Origin: Bacteroidota bacterium
GTDB taxonomy: Bacteria > Bacteroidota > Bacteroidia > Flavobacteriales_F > PHOS-HE28
Direction: 5' to 3'
NCBI GenBank assembly: GCA_014584605.1
Contig: JACTMO010000042.1
Span: forward strand, 1-64,000
DNA length: 64,000 nucleotides
The position numbers and the translations under genes were made by a program. Under the pieces are notes generated by a model that searched no databases, was not told where the DNA came from, and saw nothing but the letters and a program-made list of their open reading frames with translations. Of the stretch, positions 18,369 to 26,412 are shown piece after piece (the stretch's first letter is position 1; each line of letters opens with the position of its first letter).

Positions 18369-19304
18369 TTACTGGATGAAGCGCGTGTCCGCCAGGATGT
18401 GGCCGATGCCTTCGCGCAAGGGCAGGAGCTCACGGCCCAGCAACTGCCGCATGCGGCTGATGTCGGGCATCCGCCGCGTCATGTCGCCCTCCTCCAGCGG
18501 GGGCAGGTGCACGATGCGGCTGCCGCTCCCGGTGAGCTCGATGATGAGCCGCGCCAGCTCGAGGATGCTGATCTCCACATCGCTGCCGATGTTGACCACA
18601 TCGTTCACCACCAGGCCCCGGGTGAACGCGTTCACGCAGGCCTCGATGTTGTCGTCGATGTAGCAGAAGGTGCGCGTCTGGCCGCCGTCGCCGTAAACGG
18701 TGATGTCCTCACCCTGCAGCGCAGCCCGGATGAACTTGCTCACCACGAAATCCTTGCTCTGCTTGGGCCCGTACGTATTGAAGAAGCGGAACACGGTGTA
18801 GTCCAGGCCGTACTCGCGCTGGTAGCTGCGCAGGAAGGCCTCCCCCACGTTCTTGACGATGGCATAGGGCAGCTTGCTGTTCAGCGGGGTGGTGCGCTCG
18901 TTCTGCGGGATCTCCACCGGCTCGCCGTACACCTCGCTGCTGCTGCTGAAGAGCACGCGCTTCACGCCGGTGTTCTTGCTCAGGTCGAGCACGTTGCGGA
19001 TGCCGTCGAGGTCGCGCAGCACCATCACGGGGTTGTCGGTGGTGCGCTTCACCCCCACCACGGCGGCGTAGTGGAACACGTATTCGAAGTGGTGGGCGTA
19101 GAACACGCTGCTGATGTCCTCGAACCGGTTGACGTCGCACTTGATGAAGTGCAGGTTGGGCCGCCCGTCCAGGGGCAGCTTGCGCAGGTCGCCGGTGAGC
19201 AGGTTGTCCACCGCCACCACCTCGTTGGTCGGGTCGGCGGACAGGCGTGCGGCCAGTTCACTGGGGATGAATCCGGCACCGCCGGTGACAAGGATCCGGG
19301 CCAT
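18369..19304 (-). CDS. NAD-dependent SDR epimerase/decarboxylase of sugar nucleotides
   Basis: A 311-aa extended SDR. The Rossmann glycine motif is GGAGFIP, with proline at the position usually occupied by the third glycine. The active site has SSSSEVYG with YAIVK (Tyr-x-x-x-Lys) and RFFNTYGP. The C-terminal region GDGGQTRTFCYIDDNIEACVNAF and VVNIGSDVEISILELA resembles UDP-glucuronate decarboxylases and UDP-glucose 4-epimerases. The substrate is likely a UDP-sugar feeding the neighbouring glycan genes. It is followed by the asparagine synthase gene after 13 bp and preceded by a -7 box 9 bp before its ATG. Confidence 0.85.
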   Translation of the reverse strand: MARILVTGGAGFIPSELAARLSADPTNEVVAVDNLLTGDLRKLPLDGRPNLHFIKCDVNRFEDISSVFYAHHFEYVFHYAAVVGVKRTTDNPVMVLRDLDGIRNVLDLSKNTGVKRVLFSSSSEVYGEPVEIPQNERTTPLNSKLPYAIVKNVGEAFLRSYQREYGLDYTVFRFFNTYGPKQSKDFVVSKFIRAALQGEDITVYGDGGQTRTFCYIDDNIEACVNAFTRGLVVNDVVNIGSDVEISILELARLIIELTGSGSRIVHLPPLEEGDMTRRMPDISRMRQLLGRELLPLREGIGHILADTRFIQ

Positions 19305-19313
19305 GTTGGGCGG

Positions 19314-19321
19314 CGAAGCTA
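19314..19321 (-). promoter_or_regulatory. -7 promoter box TAGCTTCG
   Basis: Minus-strand TAGCTTCG lies 9 bp before the ATG of the SDR gene at 19304, in the short gap after the metallophosphoesterase-like gene. Confidence 0.5.
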
Positions 19322-19346
19322 CGTGCGCCCGATGGATGGACGATGC

Positions 19347-20339
19347 TCAGCGCCGAAGGATGCGTCGCACGAGCCACAGCAGCACGAGCATGAGGCCCGC
19401 CCCCCACCAGAAGGCCCGGTGGCGCACGGTGGCCTTGATCAAGTACGGCAGCAGGCGCCAGTTGAAGCCCCCGGTTCCGCCCCGCCGGGCCCGCCACCAG
19501 GCCGCATCGTAGACCTGTGGGGGCTCCATCCGCCCACCGGTGAGCGAGAGGGCGCTCCACCGCACGGTGTCCGGGTACACATCGGCGATCAGCAGGGCGT
19601 CGCGCGGTTCGTTGCGGATGGCGCACTGGATGAAGGTGATGTTCGGCGCATGGGGCTGGAAGAAGATGCTGCTCGGCGCACTTCCGCCCAGGCTGCCGCT
19701 GACCCAGTACACCCGGGTGTGCCGCGCGATCCGCTCGAGCACGGGCCGCACCTCCTTCTGGAAACCGGTGCCGAAGGCGGAGCGCGTGTTGTCCTTGAAC
19801 AGGTCGCTGTACGCGGGATCCTCCTCGGCCCAGATGGGGCGGTGCGAGACGATGAAGAGGGTCTTCACCCCTTCGGCGGCGGCCTCCACGCGGGCCAGCT
19901 GCGCGGCGTCCAGCCGCCCGTCCTGCCGCTCGGTGTCCAGGATGACGAACGCCCATGGGCCGTGCCTGCCCTCGGCCAGCACCGTTCCCCCGGCGTCCCG
20001 CCCGGCCAGGTCGTGGTTGCCCGGGGCGTTGAACAGGGGCATCCGCAGCTTGTGGAAGAGGGCGCGCCCGTAGCGGGGCAGGTCCGCCACCGGGTCCATG
20101 AACAGGTCGCCGGTGCTGAGGAGAAGGTGCGCGCCCAGGCGGTTGAGGGTGTCGATGCTGGCCAGGAGCGTGGCCGCCGGGTAGCCGCTGCGGTTGCTGC
20201 TCTCCCCGTGGAAATGACCGCCGATGAGGATGCGGTGATGACCCGCGCTGTCCGCCGGCGGCACCTCCAGCCCGTTGAAGGGCGAACGCTGCGCGTGTGC
20301 CGTCGCCGTGAGCAGCAGCACGCCCAGGAAGAGGAGCAT
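19347..20339 (-). CDS. membrane-anchored metallophosphoesterase-like protein with altered metal ligands
   Basis: A 330-aa protein started at ATG 20339, giving signal peptide MLLFLGVLLLTATAHAQ. An in-frame ATG at 20423 overlaps the CotH stop by ATGA and would add 28 Arg-rich residues, so the start is uncertain. The calcineurin-like core is recognisable: LLLSTGDLFMD, NAPGNHDL and FIVSHRPIW match motifs II, III and IV. The first motif reads GGHFHGES where DxH is expected, and the last reads SGSLGG where GHxH is expected, so a normal two-metal site looks incomplete. A C-terminal helix (WWGAGLMLVLLWLVRRILRR) should tether it to the inner membrane facing the periplasm. It is the last gene of the CotH/polymerase operon; the function may be structural or altered hydrolase activity. 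Confidence 0.7.
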   Translation of the reverse strand: MLLFLGVLLLTATAHAQRSPFNGLEVPPADSAGHHRILIGGHFHGESSNRSGYPAATLLASIDTLNRLGAHLLLSTGDLFMDPVADLPRYGRALFHKLRMPLFNAPGNHDLAGRDAGGTVLAEGRHGPWAFVILDTERQDGRLDAAQLARVEAAAEGVKTLFIVSHRPIWAEEDPAYSDLFKDNTRSAFGTGFQKEVRPVLERIARHTRVYWVSGSLGGSAPSSIFFQPHAPNITFIQCAIRNEPRDALLIADVYPDTVRWSALSLTGGRMEPPQVYDAAWWRARRGGTGGFNWRLLPYLIKATVRHRAFWWGAGLMLVLLWLVRRILRR

Positions 20340-20419
20340 GGACCGGTGACCCTCGCGGTCCCAGGCCCGCCTCCGCAAAAGGCGATGGGGGCGCTCGCTC
20401 CGGGTCGCTCCCGCCTGGC

Positions 20420-22909
20420 TCATGTGCCCAGAGCGGCCTTGGTGCTGCCCACCGCCCGGCCGTTGAGGCGGATGCTGCTGCCCTGGCCGGTCTTGAACGC
20501 GGCGTCGTCGGGCACGGTCACCTCCTGCAGCTCGATGCTCACCGGACCGTACCGCACTTCATCCTTGCCGGCATGCGCCGCACGGCCCGCGTCGATCCGG
20601 CCGGCGACCACCGCCACCGTGGAGCCCTCGCGCGCCTCCACACCCGTTCCGCAACGGGCGATGGTGAGGTCCTTGAGCTGCATCTGCGCCCGGTCGGTGG
20701 CCTTCACCCCCATCCCCGTCGCGCCTTCGATCCGCACCCCGGTGAAGTGCCCACCGCCCCCGTGGAAGCTCGCCGCATCGTCGGCGGCCCCGAGGAACCG
20801 CAGCTCCGAGCCCTGGACCGCGGCATGCACGGACTGCAACTGGTCGAGACCGCCGACGAAGGTGCTCTGCCGCAGCTGGAGCTCCCCCTCGGACACCGCG
20901 AGCAGGGCCGCACCCGTTCCGCTGAACACGGCGTGGCCGATGGTGGCAGGCGAGCGGTGGAGGATCAGGTCGGCCTGCACACGCGGGTCCGCCTGGCGCC
21001 TGGTGAGCCCCTCGAACCGCACGTGGTCCAGCTCGGAGCGCCCACCGGCCTCCAGCACCTGCACCCCCCTGCTGCTGCTGTCCGGACTGGCCAGCACGAT
21101 GGGCAGGTCGGCGGTGCCGGTCCAGCGCAGGGGCGACCGGCTCACGATGGCGGCACCGCCGGTGAGGTCGAGGCGCAGGGGCGGCAGCGCCACCACGGTG
21201 TAGCCTGCGGGCAGCACCATGCGCTCGGTGATGGACCATCGGCCCGGTTTGAAGGTGATGGTGCGCTGCGCCTCATCGCGCACCAGGAAGGGGAAACGCT
21301 CCACGTTGGGCGCGGCCAGTGCATCGAGGTCCAGGGCGCTGAGGGCGAACAGGGCGAAGGGCGACACCGGGGCCGGCTTGCGCCGGGTGCTTCCCAGGAA
21401 GCCCGCGCGCACCGCAGCATCGGCCAGGGCGCTGTCGTTCACGGCACCCACGACGAAGCGCAGGATCCGCGGTCGGCCCACGCCACCGCGGGGCCGGGGC
21501 GGCAGCAGGGCCGAACCCACCGGGGCGATGCGACGACCGTCGGCCAGCAGGAGGCTGTCCACCTGCACGGGCAGCGCCTCCAACGGTACGGCCACCAGCT
21601 CCAGCGTGTCGCCGTTGCGGCGGCCCAGGTGGAAATGGGCGTGCTTGGGCGGGTCGAGGAGCGCACGGATGGCGCGCTGATTGGCGCGGTAGATCGAGCG
21701 GTCGAGCTCCTTGTAGGGGAACTCGCGGTAAAGGGTGGCGCTGGCGGTGTCCAGGGGGCCCTTCAGCGCGGCGAAGGCGCTGTCCAGGAAGGCGGGTTCG
21801 GCGTAGCGCTCCAGGTGATGCACGTAGGCCGCCATGATCAGCGTGTCGCTGAACAACTGGGTGTGCAGCTCGTCCTGTTCGCGCATCCGCAGGCGGTATC
21901 GATAGGCACCGGCCAGCTCCCGGATGCGGAAGGCGCTGAAGCTCTCGTAGCTCACCGGTTCCAGGCGCTTGAGCACGGGATCGAAGTGGAACTTGACGTC
22001 GCTCCAGTCCATGCTGTGGTGGCCGCCCACCAGGTCGAGCAGGGCCAGCCGGCGGGCGGTGCGGTCGGCGTCGAACACGGCCGAGGCGGGCCGCTCGCCC
22101 CGGCGGAAGGCGTCCACCAGGGCCAGGGCCTCTTCGAAGAGGCGTCGCCCCTGGGGATCGGCGGCCAGGTCGCTGGTGCCGTAGGCGTCGAGCTCGGCGG
22201 CCTGGTAGGCGGCGTAGGCCTCGTCCAGGGGCAGGCCCTGCATGCCGTTGAGCCGGTGCTGCCAGAACAGGCCGGGGTCGAAGCGCAGCAGCGGACCGGC
22301 CGCCCGTCCGTTGTTCTCGGCGAGCTCCTTTTCGAAATGCTCCTCGTAGGCATACACGCCGAGGTCCTCCCCGTTGAAGAGCACGCGACAGAAGCCGTAG
22401 CGCAAGGCGATCAGGTCTTCGCCCGCCATCAAGCGGTGGTAGAACCAGTCGCAGAGGTAGTTGCGCGTGCCGGGGTGCTGCAGGCTGAAGCGCTTCATGC
22501 CCAGGAAACCGCCGTCCTTGCGGGCCAGCACGCGGAAGCTCCACTTCTCGCCCTGCACGTGGTCGCTGAGCTTGCCCTTGATGCGCACCCGCCCCTTGAA
22601 GGTGCGGCCGTCCACGGTGAAGCGTGCCTCCACCGGATCGTTGCCCTCGGGCATGATGACGCCCCGTTCGCGCGCCAGCCGGACCACATCGGTCAGCCGG
22701 GCCATCTCCGCCTCGTCCACCTCGATGGCGATCACGGGCGGCTCGACGGCGAAGCTGGCCGGGTAGTTCACGGCCCACTGCCGCAGGAAGACCGCAAGGC
22801 CCGGATGGCCCCGGTGGACCAGTGCCCGATGCGCACCCCACGCCGCTGCGGCCAGCAGGGCGACCATCACGGCCGCCACGGCCAGCCAACGTTTCAACCG
22901 CTTGCTCAT
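20420..22909 (-). CDS. CotH-like protein with C-terminal right-handed beta-helix
   Basis: An 829-aa protein starting at ATG 22909. An N-terminal membrane helix (RWLAVAAVMVALLAAAAWGA) is followed by a CotH-related domain at about 60-430: FKGRVRIKGKLSDH, WSFRV..GMKRFSLQHPGTRNYLCDWFYHRLM, RVLFNGEDLGVYAYEEHFEKEL and MDWSDVKFHFDPVLKRLEPVSYESFS. Where true CotH kinases have a D-x-D motif before F-G, this one has YESFS, so kinase activity is doubtful. Residues about 560-800 show beta-helix spacing (RSELDHVRFEG, ATIGHAVFSGTG, GELQLRQSTFVGG, GHFTGVRIEGA, QMQLKDLTIARCG). The gene overlaps both neighbours by ATGA. A role in cell-surface polymer handling is inferred from the polymerase-like neighbour. 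Confidence 0.75.
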   Translation of the reverse strand: MSKRLKRWLAVAAVMVALLAAAAWGAHRALVHRGHPGLAVFLRQWAVNYPASFAVEPPVIAIEVDEAEMARLTDVVRLARERGVIMPEGNDPVEARFTVDGRTFKGRVRIKGKLSDHVQGEKWSFRVLARKDGGFLGMKRFSLQHPGTRNYLCDWFYHRLMAGEDLIALRYGFCRVLFNGEDLGVYAYEEHFEKELAENNGRAAGPLLRFDPGLFWQHRLNGMQGLPLDEAYAAYQAAELDAYGTSDLAADPQGRRLFEEALALVDAFRRGERPASAVFDADRTARRLALLDLVGGHHSMDWSDVKFHFDPVLKRLEPVSYESFSAFRIRELAGAYRYRLRMREQDELHTQLFSDTLIMAAYVHHLERYAEPAFLDSAFAALKGPLDTASATLYREFPYKELDRSIYRANQRAIRALLDPPKHAHFHLGRRNGDTLELVAVPLEALPVQVDSLLLADGRRIAPVGSALLPPRPRGGVGRPRILRFVVGAVNDSALADAAVRAGFLGSTRRKPAPVSPFALFALSALDLDALAAPNVERFPFLVRDEAQRTITFKPGRWSITERMVLPAGYTVVALPPLRLDLTGGAAIVSRSPLRWTGTADLPIVLASPDSSSRGVQVLEAGGRSELDHVRFEGLTRRQADPRVQADLILHRSPATIGHAVFSGTGAALLAVSEGELQLRQSTFVGGLDQLQSVHAAVQGSELRFLGAADDAASFHGGGGHFTGVRIEGATGMGVKATDRAQMQLKDLTIARCGTGVEAREGSTVAVVAGRIDAGRAAHAGKDEVRYGPVSIELQEVTVPDDAAFKTGQGSSIRLNGRAVGSTKAALGT

Positions 22910-24300
22910 GAAGGGCGCAAAGTAAGCCCCTGGTCGCCGGACCCCGGGTGCAGCACGCGCAGCTCGTCGTCCGGCAGCGCGGTCTCCGCATCGAGCGCGG
23001 CCCGCTCGCGCTCTTCGTGCTCCACGATCTCGGGCTCGGTCACCACGGTCATGATGGCCACCAGGATGATCGTGAAGGGGTTGAGCGAACCGGTGAGCCA
23101 CGATTCGTAAAGCACGCTGAACATCACGGCGAACATGGCGGCGAAGGCCATGGGCACGCGCTTGCTGGCCTTGAAGAAGATCAGGAAGTAGCTGCGGAAA
23201 TAGATGAGGATGCCCACGATGCCCACGTTGAACCACATGGTGAGGTAGCTGTTGTGCACCCCACCGTGGTGACCCAGGGTGCGGAGGTAGGCGTAGTTGT
23301 GGCGCATGATGTACTCGTCGTTGCCGAAGCCGCCACCGAGCATGAAGTAGTCCTGGATCTTGCCCCAGGCGAAGCGCCAGGCGATGTAGCGGCCGGACCC
23401 GTCGTCGAGGGTCTCCACACGGAAGTACTCCTGCAGACCCAGGCTGATGACGATGGCCGAAAGGTTGGCGCTCACCATTTCCACCACGCCCAGGAAGGCG
23501 ACGAAGCCGATGAAGCCGAGGAAGGGCGACAAGCGGAAGAAGCGGCTGAACACGAGGAACATGCCCGTGGCCACCAGGGAGGTGCGCGACCCGCACAGCA
23601 CCAGGAAGAACACGATCACCGCATAGTTGATCATCCGCTGCCGGAAGGGGAAGAGATCCTTCTTGAGGTGATTGAGGATGGTGTACAGCGTGAAGACCAG
23701 GAAGGTGAAGATGCCCAGGCCGTTGGGGTTGCCGAACAGGCCGCGGAAGCGCCCGGCGATGAAGACCGGCACCACCCGGATGAACTTCATCAGCCACATC
23801 ACCACCAGCAGCGCCACCAGGAACCGCACCAGGTCGCGGAAGAAATCCCAGCCCCGCTGGCGGTAGTTGAGCAGTATGTAATTGGGCACCACCAGGTACA
23901 GCAGCGCGTAGCTCAGGGTCTTCTGGATGCCGGTGATGGGATCGTTGCCGAACACCAGGGGGAAGAAGGCGTAGGCGAAGAAGGGCAGGAAGACCTTGAA
24001 CACGCCGGCCAGTGGCGCGAAGCGATGCTGCTCGGCCAGCAGGATGAGCGAGAGCGCGATGATGTATGCGTACTTGGCCGTCTTGATCTTCCGCATGCTG
24101 AAGACATCGGGCGTCATGTCCGACAGGACCAGGATGAGGATGAAGCCGAAGAGGATGTCGCCGAAGGACTCGCGCCGGTAGAACAGGAACACGGTGAGCG
24201 GGAGCAGGGCGTAGATGGCCGGACCGGCGTACACGGTGGCCAGCACCCAGATCAGGGCGAGCAGGATGAACTGCAGTTCGTTGCGGAGGAATCCCAGCAT
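22906..24300 (-). CDS. O-antigen ligase/polymerase-like (Wzy/WaaL) membrane protein
   Basis: A 464-aa protein with about 11 hydrophobic helices. A large hydrophilic loop (about 290-350: LGLQEYFRVETLDDGSGRYIAWRFAWGKIQDYFMLGGGFGNDEYIMRHNYAYLRT..HHGGVHNSYLTMWF) has the R-x-x-x-W...G-x-G...H-N-x-(Y/F) pattern of the Wzy_C superfamily, including the catalytic-type loop histidine. The family polymerises or ligates undecaprenyl-linked glycans at the periplasmic face of the inner membrane. It is sandwiched between two CotH-type genes with ATGA overlap downstream and 3 bp spacing upstream, an unusual context. Confidence 0.82.
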   Translation of the reverse strand: MLGFLRNELQFILLALIWVLATVYAGPAIYALLPLTVFLFYRRESFGDILFGFILILVLSDMTPDVFSMRKIKTAKYAYIIALSLILLAEQHRFAPLAGVFKVFLPFFAYAFFPLVFGNDPITGIQKTLSYALLYLVVPNYILLNYRQRGWDFFRDLVRFLVALLVVMWLMKFIRVVPVFIAGRFRGLFGNPNGLGIFTFLVFTLYTILNHLKKDLFPFRQRMINYAVIVFFLVLCGSRTSLVATGMFLVFSRFFRLSPFLGFIGFVAFLGVVEMVSANLSAIVISLGLQEYFRVETLDDGSGRYIAWRFAWGKIQDYFMLGGGFGNDEYIMRHNYAYLRTLGHHGGVHNSYLTMWFNVGIVGILIYFRSYFLIFFKASKRVPMAFAAMFAVMFSVLYESWLTGSLNPFTIILVAIMTVVTEPEIVEHEERERAALDAETALPDDELRVLHPGSGDQGLTLRPS

Positions 24301-24303
24301 GGT

Positions 24304-25935
24304 TCAGCGGGCCGGGAAATGACGGTCCAGATGGGCGCGCACGGCGGCCGGACGGGCGTTCGCGAAGGCACGGAGCTCCTCCACCCGGTCGGCCCATTCG
24401 GCCACGGAGGCGGGCCGTCTCCAGCGCCCCACGTGCAGCGCCATCTCCGGCCCCAGGGTGGCGGCCTCCGCATCGATGACCGCACGCATGGCGGCCTCGG
24501 ACAAGGCCCCTTCCAACAACCCGATCACGATGGACCGGAAGCGTGCGCGGAGCGCAGGTGCACGAAGCACGGCCTCGTACAGCTGGGCCACCGGCCCCGC
24601 GTGGCGTTCCACATGGCTGAAGGGATCCGCCGTGGCGGGAGCGGCATAGCCCATACCCATGTCGCTGTCGCCCATGATGAAGCGCCAGCGCCCGTCGTGC
24701 GGGCGGCCCAGGGTGTCCCGCGTGCCGGTCCATCGCCAGTACTTGACGTTCTGGTCCGGCCAGTCGAGGTTGCCCAGGATCATCTGCGCGGCCATGTACG
24801 TCAGGAAGCCCTCCACATCGAGCCGCCGCTCCAGGCTGTCCACATAGTGCGGGGCCTGAGGGTCCCAGCGTTCGGCCATGGTGATGAGGCGTTCAAAGCG
24901 CTTGACCTCGGACCGGTCGCCGTCGTGCAGCAGCAGGCGGTCCTCCAGGATGCTGTAGCTCTTGGGGCCGCCGCCATGCCGGCGGGCAAGTTCATCGGCG
25001 TCGATACGCTCGCGCACGTGGTGGAGCCCCCAGTAGGCGCCGTTGATGTACAGCACCACGGCGCTGCCCGCCATGGTCTGAAAAGGCAGCGCCGCACAGA
25101 GCCGGTGCTGCACCACATCGCGCATGAAGCTGTCGGCCTGGTCGTTGCCTCCGGCACGCAGGACCACGGTGCGGTGGCCCGTTCCGCGATCCTCCCCGGT
25201 CCAGGGCACTGCGGAAGGGGGCAGCTTCATCCGCAGGGCATGCTGCGGGAAGCCCCGGGTGTTGTTGCCGTTGATGCGGAGCCCCACCGGCCCCGACCAG
25301 CGCGGGGTGCCGCCCACGGCGAAAAGCTCGGCGTGGGCCTGGCGCTCCCAGTCCTTTCCGCGGAACTGGAAGTTGCCCGGGTACTTCCACCAGCGGTGGT
25401 CGCCCGGGAACCGTTGCACGGCCTCCTCATCGGTGCGGAAGATCCCATGCCCCATCGCGTAGATGCCCGTGTCCGGGTCGAAGAACGCGCCCGGGTCCGC
25501 TGTAAGCGCGAGCACCGGCAGGGGATGTGGATGCCGCAGCAGGGTCCGCGTGGTCACCGGTCCGCAGATCCGGTCCGCACAGGCGCTGGCCCGCACCACC
25601 GCCGCCGTGGGCAGCCCCGGCAACGGAGGTCGCCATTGAACGGAGGTGGGGATCCGCATCAGGGCATGGGCGTTCCGATCATCGGTCCCGGGCCGCAACA
25701 CACCGGTCTCCACCGGATCGTCCGCAGCAGGCACGCCACCATCGCGGGTCACATGAACGGTCGCCCCGTCCACGGTCCCGATGCGAAAGGCCCCGCCTTC
25801 AACCTCCACGGGCACCGCCGGGGCGGTCGGGGAATGCAAGGTGGGAAGAGCCCGGGGCAGGGCCGCACGCCAACCGGCGACCACGGCGACCAACGCGGCC
25901 CAAAGGAGGAAGGGACGGAGGGCCGTGCCGTTCAT
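24304..25935 (-). CDS. CotH family kinase, secreted
   Basis: A 543-aa protein with an N-terminal signal or anchor (MNGTALRPFLLWAALVAVVAGW). CotH motifs are intact: PVGLRINGNNTRGFPQHALRMKL; VVLYINGAYWGLHHVRERID; the GNLDWPDQNVKYWR segment; and WRFIMGDSDMGMG, where the two aspartates match the metal-binding D-x-D of CotH kinases. CotH of Bacillus and CotH proteins of Bacteroidota phosphorylate secreted substrates. The substrate here is unknown and might be the adjacent CotH/beta-helix or surface proteins. It starts inside the stop of the 135-aa membrane gene (ATGA) and is followed after 3 bp by the polymerase-like gene. Confidence 0.85.
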   Translation of the reverse strand: MNGTALRPFLLWAALVAVVAGWRAALPRALPTLHSPTAPAVPVEVEGGAFRIGTVDGATVHVTRDGGVPAADDPVETGVLRPGTDDRNAHALMRIPTSVQWRPPLPGLPTAAVVRASACADRICGPVTTRTLLRHPHPLPVLALTADPGAFFDPDTGIYAMGHGIFRTDEEAVQRFPGDHRWWKYPGNFQFRGKDWERQAHAELFAVGGTPRWSGPVGLRINGNNTRGFPQHALRMKLPPSAVPWTGEDRGTGHRTVVLRAGGNDQADSFMRDVVQHRLCAALPFQTMAGSAVVLYINGAYWGLHHVRERIDADELARRHGGGPKSYSILEDRLLLHDGDRSEVKRFERLITMAERWDPQAPHYVDSLERRLDVEGFLTYMAAQMILGNLDWPDQNVKYWRWTGTRDTLGRPHDGRWRFIMGDSDMGMGYAAPATADPFSHVERHAGPVAQLYEAVLRAPALRARFRSIVIGLLEGALSEAAMRAVIDAEAATLGPEMALHVGRWRRPASVAEWADRVEELRAFANARPAAVRAHLDRHFPAR

Positions 25936-26339
25936 CGGGCCGACGGGGCATCACGCAACGCCCACCGTGCGATGAGCGCCACGGGGACCAGGCCCACCAG
26001 CACCGGCAGGGCCGCGCCCGTGCCGCATCCACCGCCCACCACCACGGCCAGGGCCTTCAACAGCCGCTGGCGCGGATCCGCTCCCGCCTCGGCGCGCACC
26101 AACAGCGCCAGCGCCACCAACGCGATGCTGAAGGGGACGGAACCTTTCACCAGCGCCACGCCCAAAGCGGCCACCGCCGCCCAGAGCGCCAGCTGCCTGG
26201 CCTCCCGGGTGCCGGCCCCGGCCAGGCGTGCCGCCCCGAAGGCCATGGCAGTGGCCAGCAGCACGGCCAGCACAAGGCCCGGCAGGTCCTGTGGCGTGAA
26301 AAAACCCAGTTGGTCGGCGAGCAGGCCCATCAGATCCAT
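25932..26339 (-). CDS. small integral membrane protein of unknown function
   Basis: A 135-aa hydrophobic protein, first gene of the CotH/polymerase operon (ATG 26339, 16 bp after a -7 box at 26356-26363). Four helices can be read: LPGLVLAVLLATAMAFGAARLA, RQLALWAAVAALGVALVKG, VPFSIALVALALLVRA and the glycine-rich KALAVVVGGGCGTGAALPVLVGLVPVALIARWAL. It resembles in position the small membrane proteins that accompany CotH genes in other bacteria, but I do not recognise a named family. Translational coupling to the CotH kinase (ATGA) suggests they work together, for example as a membrane anchor or transporter subunit. Confidence 0.65.
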   Translation of the reverse strand: MDLMGLLADQLGFFTPQDLPGLVLAVLLATAMAFGAARLAGAGTREARQLALWAAVAALGVALVKGSVPFSIALVALALLVRAEAGADPRQRLLKALAVVVGGGCGTGAALPVLVGLVPVALIARWALRDAPSAR

Positions 26340-26355
26340 GGCAGTAGCGTTGCGG

Positions 26356-26363
26356 CGAAGGTA
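26356..26363 (-). promoter_or_regulatory. -7 promoter box TACCTTCG of the CotH/polymerase operon
   Basis: Minus-strand TACCTTCG lies 16 bp before the ATG at 26339. It is back to back with the plus-strand box at 26400-26407, so two divergent operons share a 73-bp intergenic region. Confidence 0.55.
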
Positions 26364-26399
26364 CTGGCCGGGACTGCACAGGGCATCTGGTGGCCCTGC

Positions 26400-26407
26400 T
26401 ACTTTTG
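26400..26407 (+). promoter_or_regulatory. -7 promoter box TACTTTTG of the tail-fibre/lectin-like operon
   Basis: TACTTTTG at 26400-26407 is a full consensus match and ends 5 bases before the ATG at 26413, consistent with a leaderless or near-leaderless transcript. Confidence 0.65.
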
Positions 26408-26412
26408 CCCGT

